Source: Vibrio quintilis | Lineage (GTDB): Bacteria > Pseudomonadota > Gammaproteobacteria > Enterobacterales > Vibrionaceae | Assembly (NCBI RefSeq): GCF_024529975.1 | Contig: NZ_AP024897.1 | Span: 2,232,001 to 2,296,000 of the forward strand | DNA: 64,000 nt | Direction: 5' to 3' | Part shown: one piece after another, positions 29,758 to 38,524 of the stretch | Layout: each line of letters begins with the position of its first letter | Numbering within the stretch: the first letter of the stretch is position 1 | Program-made: the position numbers and the translations under genes | Notes under the pieces: model-generated | Database searches by the model: none | What the model was told of the DNA's origin: nothing | What the model saw: only the letters and a program-made list of their open reading frames with translations

Positions 29758-32293
29758 AATAATTAATATATACAATGCTATATTCGGTTATCCGAAAACA
29801 GTACTCTTACTCATTGTATCAGTATCTGTTTTGAGCTGGATTGTGTTTTTTTTGTATAAATTAAAAGCCCAAAAAGTCGATTTATCTCATAGTCATTACA
29901 AATATTACATTTCCTATTCAATAGGTATTTTGTTCTGGGTACTATCCAATGCCTACTTTTCATCGGGATTATTAACTTTATTTTCAGAAAGAATTGCAAT
30001 CAACATGGCTTTGATTGCTAATATTTCGGCGTTTATCTCTTGTGCATCAACTTTCCTGTATTCTTATGCACTAAGAAAAAACTACCTTCAGGAAGAAATA
30101 TCTGCCTGGGTATATGCTTTCATCTTCTTTCTGACAATATTTACTGTCGGTATCAACATAACTCCGGGGTTAACTATTAAAGGTGTTGATATAGTTGGCC
30201 CAGGTAATTTTTCCCTCCAGTTTGGTGAGGTTATTGCTCCATTTTTTATAATCTTTATTTCACTTGTTCCTCTGGCTTTCATTAACTTACTCAGACTGAG
30301 AAGGATGACAAACATAAATTTATTACATAGAGCTAAGATAAATTATGTTGTTTCAGGAATGTGTATATTCATAGTTTCAGCCACAATTATTCAGGTCGGA
30401 GTTACTACAATTTTAGGTGATTTTTCTCTGACCTGGATTCCTCCGACATTATCAATCAGTGAAATGTTTTTTATGGGATACGGCTTAATCACTTCCCGTT
30501 TCTATAGTAGCCGCTATATGCTGTATTTATTATTGGCAAACCTGATAACAGGATTCGTGCTCTACTTACCCCTGCTCACTGTTGTAGAAATTGACAATCA
30601 TCATTTCAACCTCATCGTTTTTTATGTCTTACTTACTGGTTTTCTGTGGAAAACAGTATCAACACAAATCAAACCCTACATCAGTTTATTATTTTATGGC
30701 TCTCATCAAACACCTTCAGAGAAAATTAATGGCCTGATTGATGAATTTAAACATTCCCCTCACGACGCACTGGAAAAACTGGCGCAGCTGCTTAATGTTC
30801 CGGAAAACCGGATACAACTGGTCAAGAAGTCGCCAGATGACGAACTGTTCGATACCTACTTCTCTAAGCATAAAGATGTTTTAATTCTGGAAGAACTGCT
30901 GGATAAAATTAACACGACCAAAGGGAAAGAAACATTAGACAGGCTACACAAGAAAATGAACCAAACGGATGCGGCTTTTATTATGCCGATGTTTAACAGT
31001 TCAGATACAGTATCTCACTTATTGATATCAACACATAAAAACAACGGTAAATTATTCTCAGCAGAAGAACTGACCGCTCTGAAAAGAGTCTTCAGAGAAG
31101 CGCAATTTTACATCAACGCAGATCTGCAGCTCAAACAGGCGCAGTCTTTGGCTCATTCTATTGCTCACGAGATGCGCAATCCGCTCACTCAGCTTCAGCT
31201 CCACTTTGAAAAATTACAAATTAAAGTCGAAGAAAATAAACAGGATAAAGATATACTTGAAGAAATCAGCCACGGAAAAGCGACCATTGAACGGGGCAAA
31301 CAACTCATCAATATGATTCTCAGGGAAGTGTCTCACTCATCTCTGGCACAGGAATCTATGTCTGTATCTTCGGTTAACCGGTTATTACTTCAGGCGATTA
31401 ATCAGTTTGGCTTTGAATCCGATGCGATAAAATCCAGAGTGAATCTGAGAACTGACACAGATTTTTCTGTCCGGGCCAATGACACGTTGTTTAATTTTGT
31501 CGTCTTCAATCTGTTAAGAAATGCGATTTATTATTTTGACGCCTATCCTGCCAGTACAATCGAAATCAGCACGCATCTGAACCCGCAAAATAATACCCTG
31601 ATATTCAGAGACACCGGGCCGGGTATTCCTGACCATGTACAAAAACAGATCTTCGAAGATTTTTACAGTTACCATAAACATGGCGGAAGTGGTCTCGGAT
31701 TAAGTTATTGTAAACGGGTGATGAATTCCTTTGGCGGGACGATTGAATGCCATTCCCAATATGGAAAATTCACTGAATTCCATCTGATTTTTCCATCACT
31801 TTCACTGGAACCTTTACCTGCAGGAGCAGAGCAAACCGGCCCGGAAAAAGACACCCGGCCTGAAAATCAGCTTCTCAGTTATCAACATAACGCAAAAGAC
31901 AAAACCATTCTGGTTGTGGATGATAATAAAATGCAACGCACATTAGTTCAGTTATTTTTGCAACAGCTTGGTTATCAGATCATGCATGCAGACAACGGTA
32001 AAGCTGCTCTGGATCTTTTCCGCAATAATGCAGTTGATTTAGTGATTATGGATATTCAGATGCCGGTAATGAATGGCTTTGAAGCGACCACAAAGATTAA
32101 AGATATTTCCCCCGAAACGCCGGTCATTGCCTTATCAGGTGAGTCAGGAGACAAAGAACTGCAACTGATTCATGAACTGATGGATGGCCGCCTGACCAAA
32201 CCAACCAGTAAGAGTGAACTCCAAACTATGCTGAAACAATGCTTCATTAACCATCAGCAGCAAGCAGAAGCAACGTGTGAAATACATGCCTGA
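29744..32293 (+). CDS. luxN: Hybrid sensor kinase LuxN (AI-1 quorum-sensing receptor)
   Basis: 849 residues, the same length as Vibrio harveyi LuxN. The N-terminal 300 or so residues are multiple membrane helices with VDIVGPGNFSLQFG and GDFSLTWIPPTLSISEMFFMGYGLITSRFYS, which match the ligand-binding membrane region. A linker leads to the histidine kinase: phospho-acceptor His475 in IAHEMRNP, ATPase boxes NLLRNAIYYFD, FRDTGPGI and GGSGLGLSYC. A C-terminal receiver follows with Asp770 in VIMDIQMP. It should feed LuxU-LuxO, switching from kinase to phosphatase upon autoinducer binding. The GTG start follows AGGTGA and overlaps luxM by 14 bases. LuxU, LuxO and HapR/LuxR are not in this window. 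Confidence 0.95.
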   Translation: MRQNEIINIYNAIFGYPKTVLLLIVSVSVLSWIVFFLYKLKAQKVDLSHSHYKYYISYSIGILFWVLSNAYFSSGLLTLFSERIAINMALIANISAFISCASTFLYSYALRKNYLQEEISAWVYAFIFFLTIFTVGINITPGLTIKGVDIVGPGNFSLQFGEVIAPFFIIFISLVPLAFINLLRLRRMTNINLLHRAKINYVVSGMCIFIVSATIIQVGVTTILGDFSLTWIPPTLSISEMFFMGYGLITSRFYSSRYMLYLLLANLITGFVLYLPLLTVVEIDNHHFNLIVFYVLLTGFLWKTVSTQIKPYISLLFYGSHQTPSEKINGLIDEFKHSPHDALEKLAQLLNVPENRIQLVKKSPDDELFDTYFSKHKDVLILEELLDKINTTKGKETLDRLHKKMNQTDAAFIMPMFNSSDTVSHLLISTHKNNGKLFSAEELTALKRVFREAQFYINADLQLKQAQSLAHSIAHEMRNPLTQLQLHFEKLQIKVEENKQDKDILEEISHGKATIERGKQLINMILREVSHSSLAQESMSVSSVNRLLLQAINQFGFESDAIKSRVNLRTDTDFSVRANDTLFNFVVFNLLRNAIYYFDAYPASTIEISTHLNPQNNTLIFRDTGPGIPDHVQKQIFEDFYSYHKHGGSGLGLSYCKRVMNSFGGTIECHSQYGKFTEFHLIFPSLSLEPLPAGAEQTGPEKDTRPENQLLSYQHNAKDKTILVVDDNKMQRTLVQLFLQQLGYQIMHADNGKAALDLFRNNAVDLVIMDIQMPVMNGFEATTKIKDISPETPVIALSGESGDKELQLIHELMDGRLTKPTSKSELQTMLKQCFINHQQQAEATCEIHA

Positions 32294-32327
32294 TGCACAG
32301 GCTCACTCATTCTGGCTGTGAGGCAGA

Positions 32328-33485
32328 TCACTCAATGACTAGGCCATTTTGTGATTCAACGTGACTCTGTAATTGTTCCAGCACATCCTGAACATCAAAC
32401 TGATATTTTTTCAGTTCCGGATTGAAATGCTTGGAAAACCGTCGAAAATCAATATTACGCCAGTTCTTACGGGAAAATATTTCCTGAAATCTATGACCAT
32501 CTTTTCGCTTCACCGCATACATTCCGGATTTAAACCTGACACCTTCAGAGCTAAAATCTATCCCTTTGAAATAGTCATACAACATGATAATACTCCAGGA
32601 AGCTTCCATCAGATGACCGCCAATACTCATCTCAAAAATACCACTTTCAACAGCCTGAATTCCCTGCGATGACCAGTCCAGACCACCGGTAATAATGTCT
32701 ACACCGGGCGTCATACCTAAGGCTTCAATCCCCTGAACAACACCAATCGCAATACTGTCGTTACCGGCCCATACAGCATCGGTTCCCGGATAGCGGCCAA
32801 AGGCGTGTAAGAATTTACTTCTGCCCTGTTCCGTCTCCCAGTAACCATTAAAAAGCTGATGCAATATCACATCATCTCTTTTACGCAGTGCATTCTTTAA
32901 TCCTTTCAGCCGTTCAATCGCAGCCCCATCTGATGTAATCCCGTTAATTGCCAGCAGACCAATCTTACTCCCTTTCTCCAGCTTGCCTTTCTGAATCGCG
33001 GTATCAATTAAAATATTGGCTATCTCTTCCCCGGCCCACTCATCATCCGGCAGCATTTCTCCCAGCCAGTAACGATACTTTTCTCTGGGCTTTCCCATCA
33101 CCTGATAATCAGATTCAGATAAAGGTGCATTGATCAGAAAAGCGGCCACTTTATGCTTTTCAGCCAGTTTGATAAACAGAGAACCGTACCGCTTGAAGTT
33201 CTGAAATAACACCGCATCGACCTTGTTTTTCCCGGTCATTGCTTTTTCCATCTGCCGTAGCATTTCGTACTGATTGTCATAGGAATAATACACATCACAC
33301 TCAACTTCCAAATCAGCACAGGTGGATTGCATCATCGCCTCCATCCCCAGCCAGAACGGATCATCTCTGGGTGCAAACAAAGCAAACCGGTATGTGGAAG
33401 CAAAACCGGTCGTCGCCGTAACCATCAATAACAACAGTAAAATTATCAACTGGTTAACGGAACGTTTGATTAAAGATAGCATCAT
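32328..33485 (-). CDS. Orphan periplasmic sugar-type binding protein
   Basis: About 385 residues from ATG 33485 (GGAG eight bases upstream; the frame opens at 33542). Hydrophobic signal peptide SVNQLIILLLLLMVTATTGFAS, then a type I periplasmic binding fold: YRFALFAPRDDPFWLGMEAMM, DAVLFQNF, GLLAINGITSDGAAIERLKG, AVWAGNDSIAIGVVQGIEALG and TGGLDWSSQGIQAVESG. The pattern is that of ribose/galactose/AI-2 class ABC binding proteins (Peripla_BP_4). No transporter genes are adjacent, and it is convergent with luxN. It may serve a sensor or a remote transporter; it is not LuxP by sequence. Confidence 0.78.
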   Translation of the reverse strand: MMLSLIKRSVNQLIILLLLLMVTATTGFASTYRFALFAPRDDPFWLGMEAMMQSTCADLEVECDVYYSYDNQYEMLRQMEKAMTGKNKVDAVLFQNFKRYGSLFIKLAEKHKVAAFLINAPLSESDYQVMGKPREKYRYWLGEMLPDDEWAGEEIANILIDTAIQKGKLEKGSKIGLLAINGITSDGAAIERLKGLKNALRKRDDVILHQLFNGYWETEQGRSKFLHAFGRYPGTDAVWAGNDSIAIGVVQGIEALGMTPGVDIITGGLDWSSQGIQAVESGIFEMSIGGHLMEASWSIIMLYDYFKGIDFSSEGVRFKSGMYAVKRKDGHRFQEIFSRKNWRNIDFRRFSKHFNPELKKYQFDVQDVLEQLQSHVESQNGLVIE

Positions 33486-33736
33486 ATCTGGCTCCGGAAG
33501 GATATAAAAATATGAATCATTCAATCTATTCATATGGTTCATATTTTTATAGCCAACAAACGCTTAATTAGCAAATCCATCAATAAAATAAGGTTACTTC
33601 TCTGTCACCGATACTTTTAAGACAGTGAAATTAACCAAACTCTTCCACCGATATCACTTAAATGAAAGCAGGAGCTGTTATTTTTCCTGCATATGCTTAA
33701 AATTGAACAATAACGTCAAACCAACAGAACATCAGA

Positions 33737-34429
33737 ATGAATATGAAAAAGAGTCTTGTTTTATCATTATCAGGTTGTCTATTCCTTCTTGCCGGAGGGA
33801 CGGCATCGGCATCAGTGCCTTATAATGGCCCTGAACTGTTGATCAGAAACCCGGAGTCTCCGCCGGTTGGAACCGTCCGGGTGGCAAACCTGGGGGAAAC
33901 CCTGGTCGAAAAAGGGAAAGTTGCCATGGAGAAAATGCTGATCGTCAAAAAAGATATTAAAATCTCAAACTATACGGTGACGGCAACCGCCTATAAACAG
34001 TTAGGCCATGACAAAAAGCACACTTTCTTCCTGCCCTATGGCGTGAGTAAAGCCAAATCCGCAGATGAAGTTGAGGCACTGTCAGTCAGTAAAAAAGCCG
34101 GTAACAATGTTTGTATCATTACCAGACACGGTAAACAAAACTGTGCTAAGGGTGATTTCATCAAGAAAGATGTTGGTTCAGATCGCGGAGAGAATATCGT
34201 CAGAACACTGGCCTATAACGGCCATAAAGAGGGTCAGAAAATCAGTATCAGATACCGGGAATATATCGACAGCACAGCCGTCCCGATAGCAGCAAACAGC
34301 ATCACGTTTGACTTATCCAAATCAAACATTATCACTTACAAAGGTGCAAAAATTAAAGTCATTGAGGCAGGTAAAAAACAGCTGAAATATAAACTGCTGC
34401 ATAATTTTGACAAGATTGAAGATGAGTAA
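33737..34429 (+). CDS. Secreted protein of unknown function
   Basis: 230 residues. Signal peptide MNMKKSLVLSLSGCLFLLAGGTASA. The mature protein is basic, mostly beta-like, with two Cys close together (NVCIITRHGKQNC) that could form a small loop. I do not recognise the family. Two ATGs (33737, 33743) are possible starts. It is divergent from the binding-protein gene, sharing a 250-base promoter region, and ends at its own terminator. Confidence 0.7.
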   Translation: MNMKKSLVLSLSGCLFLLAGGTASASVPYNGPELLIRNPESPPVGTVRVANLGETLVEKGKVAMEKMLIVKKDIKISNYTVTATAYKQLGHDKKHTFFLPYGVSKAKSADEVEALSVSKKAGNNVCIITRHGKQNCAKGDFIKKDVGSDRGENIVRTLAYNGHKEGQKISIRYREYIDSTAVPIAANSITFDLSKSNIITYKGAKIKVIEAGKKQLKYKLLHNFDKIEDE

Positions 34430-34439
34430 TGACCGAAAG

Positions 34440-34461
34440 TGCTCTTTTAAAGAGCATTTTT
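34440..34461 (+). terminator. Rho-independent terminator
   Basis: Stem TGCTCTT / AAGAGCA followed by five T, 11 bases after the secreted unknown gene. Confidence 0.82.
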
Positions 34462-34514
34462 ATTCACAAGAAGCGCAGTCAGGCGAGCTCCTGTATCTTA
34501 AAAATACAAGGCCG

Positions 34515-34640
34515 GAAAATGAAAAGGCTTACCCCGAAGGGTAAGCCAATCTGACGTTATTAGTATTTAATTTTTTTGATATTTTTATTTTCAGAAGATT
34601 GAATATTCAATCATTTTGTGGGCTAAATTATGCCATCAAT
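34515..34640 (-). ncRNA. Candidate minus-strand small RNA
   Basis: On the minus strand the 9-base-pair stem GGCTTACCC / GGGTAAGCC encloses a TTCG tetraloop and is followed by TTTTCATTTT: a good intrinsic terminator with no minus-strand gene to serve. Upstream on the same strand, TTGAAA and TATACA are 16 bases apart (about 34680-34650), a plausible sigma-70 promoter. That defines a transcript of roughly 120 bases. Expression is inferred only. Confidence 0.35.
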
Positions 34641-34727
34641 CGCACAGCATGTATAGAAAAATTATTGTTAATTTCAAAATTAATTGCATGTGCCCTATGT
34701 AAACTTTCCGCAACACATCTTCATCAA

Positions 34728-34767
34728 TATACCCAAACAAACTGAAGATGCAGGTTGCTTGGGTATA
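34728..34767. repeat. Palindromic intergenic repeat, 40-base form
   Basis: TATACCCAAACAAACTGAA, GATGCA, then GGTTGCTTGGGTATA. Short-loop version of the family, about 200 bases upstream of the amino-acid binding protein gene. Confidence 0.82.
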
Positions 34768-34970
34768 AGCCAGTCAATAAACAGATAAGATATAAAAATA
34801 AAGAATTGAACTTTCGGTCTTTTTCTTCGATGATTCATGTCCGGCTAATACTGCCCGGCAAATTCGCCAGTCACTGCGCGATTTATCTTTTAATACAGCA
34901 AACACAGCAGAATAATGGCAGAAAACACTGTCCCGAGATCTGCAACTTTATTTATGGAAGTATAAAAACA

Positions 34971-35792
34971 ATGAGATCCAACCAATTTAAAAAAGGAATC
35001 CGACATTCTCTTGCACTGCTTGCAATCAGTAGTGCCACATTATCTGCTTTACCGGCAGCAGCCAGTGAGTCAACGATTACGGGTATTCTCAAAACCGGCG
35101 AACTTAAATTTTGCTTTGAAGCCGGCTACCTTCCATTTGAAATGACCAGTAAAGATGGCCGCTTTATTGGTTTTGATATTGATATTGCAAAACATATGGC
35201 CCGTTCGCTTGGCGTAAAGTTTGTGCCTGTGAACACCGGCTGGGATGGTATTATTCCGGCGTTGCAAACCAACCGCTGTGACTTTATCGGCGGCATGACC
35301 ATTACACCGAAACGCAACCTGAGTGTCGCCTTTGCAGATGCCTATTTCCAGGCCGGACAAACCGTGCTGATTTCCCCGTCATTGAAAGGAAAAATTAACA
35401 CCTACCGTGATTTAAATAATCCTGACTATACGATCTCAGCCCAGCTGGGAACCACAGGTGCGGAAGCGGCGAAGAAATACCTGTCAAAAGCCAAAATCAA
35501 CCTGTATGAAACATCAGCGGATGCAGCACTTCAGGTCGCCAACAATAAAGCGGATGCCTTTGTTTATGATGCTTCTTATAACGCCGTCTATTCAGCCCGT
35601 AATCCGGGCAAAGTGATTCATCTGGATCAACCATTCACATTTGAACCTCTTGGCTGGGCGGTTCGTCAGGGAGACAGTGATTTCGTCAACCTGCTGAACA
35701 ACTATTTAAAACAGATTCAGGGTGACGGCACCTACGATCGTATTTACAGGAAATGGTTCAAGTCGAACCATTGGCTCAGTCAGCTTCAGTAA
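34971..35792 (+). CDS. Amino-acid ABC transporter periplasmic binding protein (family 3)
   Basis: 273 residues from ATG 34971 (GGAAG upstream); the open frame starting at 34755 includes repeat-derived sequence and is rejected. Signal peptide ends at LPAAAS. The mature protein has the family 3 fold: LKFCFEAGYLPFEMTSKDGRFIGFDIDIAKHMA, GGMTITPKRNLSVAFADAY and AQLGTTGAEAAKKYL. It should capture a polar amino acid for an ABC importer. No permease follows; a headless cognate-type ATPase lies 2.1 kb downstream beyond mmsA, which suggests a dismantled transporter locus. Confidence 0.88.
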   Translation: MRSNQFKKGIRHSLALLAISSATLSALPAAASESTITGILKTGELKFCFEAGYLPFEMTSKDGRFIGFDIDIAKHMARSLGVKFVPVNTGWDGIIPALQTNRCDFIGGMTITPKRNLSVAFADAYFQAGQTVLISPSLKGKINTYRDLNNPDYTISAQLGTTGAEAAKKYLSKAKINLYETSADAALQVANNKADAFVYDASYNAVYSARNPGKVIHLDQPFTFEPLGWAVRQGDSDFVNLLNNYLKQIQGDGTYDRIYRKWFKSNHWLSQLQ

Positions 35793-35823
35793 GGCACATA
35801 CTTCTGCTTCTGATACGATCAAA

Positions 35824-35850
35824 AAATGCCCGGACTGCAATCCGGGCATT
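35824..35850. terminator. Bidirectional terminator
   Basis: Stem AATGCCCGGA / TCCGGGCATT. T-runs follow on the minus strand (six T) and weaker ones on the plus strand, between convergent genes. Confidence 0.85.
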
Positions 35851-35875
35851 TCAGTTTAATGACAACAGCTGAGAA

Positions 35876-37387
35876 TTAATCCATCGTTGGCATCACAAAC
35901 GCACTGGTATGTTTTTCCAGACGCACACTGGCCGGCCAGCGACTGGTGACTGTCTTCATGCGGGTATAGAAACGTACACCATCACTACCGTGAACATTCA
36001 GCGGCCCGAAGATTGAGCGTTTCCAGCCGCCGAAGCTGTGAAAGGCCATCGGGACCGGAATCGGCACATTGATCCCAACCATACCGGCAATCACATCTTC
36101 GCTGAACTGACGGGCGGTTTCACCATCACGGGTGAAAATCGCAGTCCCGTTACCATATTCATGATGATTCACCAGAGACAAGCCGGTTTCATAATCACTG
36201 ACCCGGACCACAGACAATACAGGGCCAAAGATTTCTTCTTTATAGATAGTCATATCCGGAGACACCTGATCAATCAGTGTCGGACCGACAAAATAGCCGG
36301 ACTCATGCCCCGGTACCTGATAACCCCGGCCATCAACAATAATTTTTGCCCCCTGCGCTTCACCTGAGTCAATATATCCGCAGATTTTTTCTTTGTGCTG
36401 CGCGGAAATAACCGGGCCCATATCATTTTCAGGCCCATCGTTCAGTCCCGGACCAACCCGCATCTGCGCAATTTTATCCTGCAGTTTTGCTATCAGGGTA
36501 TCCGCTGTATCATCCCCGACGGCTACAACCACGGACAACGCCATACACCGCTCGCCTGCTGCACCAAACCCGGCTCCCATAATCGCATTTGCTGCCATTT
36601 CCATGTCAGCATCCGGCATCAGGATACAGTGATTTTTTGCCCCGCCAAGCGCCTGACAGCGTTTACCATGCGCAGAAGCCGTGCTGTAAATATACTCAGC
36701 AATCGGAGTTGAACCGACAAAACTCACCGCCTGAACGCGTGGATCTGTCAGCAGCACATCCACCGCTTCTTTATCACCGTTCACCACATTGAACACGCCA
36801 TCAGGTAAACCGGCTTCTTTGAGCAGTTCCGCCATGATCAGACCCAGACTGGGATCTTTTTCAGAAGGCTTAAGGACAAAAGTATTCCCTGTTGCCAGCG
36901 CAATCGGGAACATCCACATCGGCACCATGGCCGGGAAGTTAAATGGCGTAATCCCGGCACAAACACCCAGAGGCTGCATCAGAGAATGACTGTCTACACC
37001 TGTGCCGACATTGGCCGAGTTCTCACCCTTTTGTAAGTGAGGAATACCACAGGCAAATTCAACCACTTCAAGACCGCGGGTCACCTCGCCAACCGCATCA
37101 GAGTATACTTTGCCATGTTCTTCGGAGATAGTCTTTGCCAGACGATCCATGTGCTGTTCGAGCAAGGCTTTAAAACGGAACATCACCCGCGCACGCTTCA
37201 GAGGTGATGTTTTAGACCAGGCAGGAAAAGCCTGCTGTGCGGCGGCAACTGCCGTTTCTGTTTCTTTGGCAGAGCTCAATACAACCTGACGAATCTGCTC
37301 ACCATTAGCCGGATTGTAAATCGCACCAAAGCGATTACTCTGGCTTTCAGAAATCTGGCCATTGATAAAATTCTGAAGCACTTTCAT
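35876..37387 (-). CDS. mmsA: CoA-acylating methylmalonate-semialdehyde dehydrogenase
   Basis: 503 residues from ATG 37387, which follows AAGGATGAG; the frame also opens at 37396. This aldehyde dehydrogenase converts (methyl)malonate semialdehyde plus CoA and NAD to propionyl- or acetyl-CoA in valine, beta-alanine or inositol breakdown. Visible hallmarks: ITPFNFPAMVPMWMFPIALA, SFVGSTPIAEYIYSTA, LGGAKNHCILMPDAD, the catalytic Cys in GAAGERCMALSV and KEEIFGPVLSVV. The gene stands alone between binding-protein and ATPase genes. Confidence 0.95.
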   Translation of the reverse strand: MKVLQNFINGQISESQSNRFGAIYNPANGEQIRQVVLSSAKETETAVAAAQQAFPAWSKTSPLKRARVMFRFKALLEQHMDRLAKTISEEHGKVYSDAVGEVTRGLEVVEFACGIPHLQKGENSANVGTGVDSHSLMQPLGVCAGITPFNFPAMVPMWMFPIALATGNTFVLKPSEKDPSLGLIMAELLKEAGLPDGVFNVVNGDKEAVDVLLTDPRVQAVSFVGSTPIAEYIYSTASAHGKRCQALGGAKNHCILMPDADMEMAANAIMGAGFGAAGERCMALSVVVAVGDDTADTLIAKLQDKIAQMRVGPGLNDGPENDMGPVISAQHKEKICGYIDSGEAQGAKIIVDGRGYQVPGHESGYFVGPTLIDQVSPDMTIYKEEIFGPVLSVVRVSDYETGLSLVNHHEYGNGTAIFTRDGETARQFSEDVIAGMVGINVPIPVPMAFHSFGGWKRSIFGPLNVHGSDGVRFYTRMKTVTSRWPASVRLEKHTSAFVMPTMD

Positions 37388-37439
37388 TTCTCTCATCCTT
37401 ATTTGTTATATTGTGTTCAACAAACCAGCTCCCGTGGTA

Positions 37440-37560
37440 TCTGCAACACCAGCAATGGATCAGGCTGTGACAGTTCTCTGTTTGATTTGCCCGGTGAGCG
37501 TTTTATCCTCTGTTTCTCTGGCCGCTCCACAGCAAACCCTTTCTATGTCGTTTGCGGATT
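37440..37560 (-). promoter_or_regulatory. Candidate structured leader of mmsA
   Basis: The mmsA leader contains GGAGCG ... CGCTCACCGGGCAAAT CAAACAGAG, an arrangement that recalls glycine-riboswitch aptamers (GGAGAG ... CTCTCAGGCAAAAGGACAGAG). CTGT and ACAG could close the outer stem. Several core positions differ, so this may be degenerate, a relative, or a coincidence. Confidence 0.3.
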
Positions 37561-37854
37561 GTGTATGCCGAAACGGATAAAACATTTATACGAAATAAAC
37601 ATTTCATAATCAATTCAAAATGAATTATTGAGTTTATTTTGTGACACATCACACCTTTCTGTGCACACATAAGCCCCTGTTTAACGATTAATATGCACAA
37701 CAAAAAAGGCCTGCAGATTTTAAGCGAGAAAAAATGAAATAAAAATTTCATTGCAAAGCAGAGAAAGAGAACGCTTCTCACGGGGAATTATCACGATTGA
37801 CCAACCCGGATATGCCTGACTGTACCGAATCTGCATCAGCAGATTTCTGTGGTA
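37561..37854. other. AT-rich intergenic segment
   Basis: About 300 bases between the mmsA leader and the repeat at 37855. It holds likely mmsA promoter sequence but no gene I can support. Confidence 0.5.
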
Positions 37855-37901
37855 TATACCCAAGCCACCTGAAGATGCAGGATTCAGGTGGCTTGGGTAT
37901 A
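37855..37901. repeat. Palindromic intergenic repeat with perfectly paired arms
   Basis: Arms TATACCCAAGCCACCTGAA and TTCAGGTGGCTTGGGTATA are exact reverse complements around GATGCAGGA. Relative to the consensus, CAACC/GGTTG is changed to CCACC/GGTGG on both sides, a compensatory change. It adjoins the truncated ABC ATPase remnant. Confidence 0.9.
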
Positions 37902-37927
37902 TTCAAGGCGGGGAAAAATGCAACAGA

Positions 37928-38458
37928 GTGATGATCAAACGGGGTATGAAACGCATTGGTATGGTGTTTCAGAGCTTCAATCTTTTCCCGCACAAAACCA
38001 TTTTACAGAATGTCATGCTGGCTCCGGCGTATCACCAGTTGCTTTCAGCAGAAGTCAACCGCAGTCAGGCACTGCATTTGCTGGATCGGGTCGGCTTGCT
38101 GGCCCACGCAGATAAATATCCGCATCAGCTTTCCGGCGGTCAACAGCAACGGGTCGCGATTGCCCGGACACTGGCACTGTCACTGTCACCGGATATCATT
38201 TTATTTGATGAACCGACTTCAGCGCTCGATCCGGAAATGGTCGGAGAAGTCCTGAAAGTCATTCAGGATCTCGCCAGAGACGGCATGACACTGATGATTG
38301 TGACGCATGAAATGGATTTTGCTTTATCCGTCTCTGACCGGGTGGTGATGATGGAGCACGGAGTGATTCAACTTGATGCACCACCACACCAAATCAGGGA
38401 TGACAGTCATCAGGAAGAACCCTGGCAGAGGATGCGGGCATTTATGGGGCTTAATTAA
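37928..38458 (+). pseudogene. Amino-acid ABC transporter ATPase lacking its N-terminus
   Basis: The 176-residue open frame (GTG 37928) reads [23 protein letters not shown], signature [13 protein letters not shown], Walker [15 protein letters not shown] and the switch His in VTHEM. All are typical of GlnQ/HisP-type ATPases of polar amino-acid importers. The first 70 or so residues, including Walker A, are absent; homology begins within 40 bases of the palindromic repeat at 37901. Without Walker A the product cannot bind ATP normally, so I call it a pseudogene. No permease gene is left nearby. Confidence 0.85.
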
Positions 38459-38465
38459 AGCCGGT

Positions 38466-38492
38466 AAAAAAAACGCGGGAGAAATCCCGCGT
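38466..38492 (-). terminator. Rho-independent terminator after potD
   Basis: On the minus strand: stem ACGCGGGA / TCCCGCGT with a TTTC loop and eight T. Ends the pot operon. Confidence 0.92.
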
Positions 38493-38524
38493 GTCATGAG
38501 GCGTAGCCAAAGCGACAGAAAGTA

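Larger units (their letters stand above)
34462..34970. other. Intergenic region with a possible small RNA
   Basis: About 500 bases. It contains a minus-strand terminator-like hairpin (34526-34547), an AT-rich stretch with the palindrome GATTGAATATTCAATC, a minus-strand promoter-like pair and a palindromic repeat at 34728. No protein gene is credible. Confidence 0.5.

Noticed and set aside
32328..33485. Possible LuxP (AI-2 receptor)
   Set aside because: Same broad fold class, but the sequence lacks LuxP-specific stretches and no luxQ is adjacent.
34755..34970. N-terminal extension of the amino-acid binding protein
   Set aside because: Runs through repeat-edge sequence and would bury the signal peptide; ATG 34971 has a ribosome site and a proper signal peptide.
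37503..37781. 92-residue minus-strand frame upstream of mmsA
   Set aside because: Overlaps the mmsA leader, no ribosome site, composition unlike a real protein.
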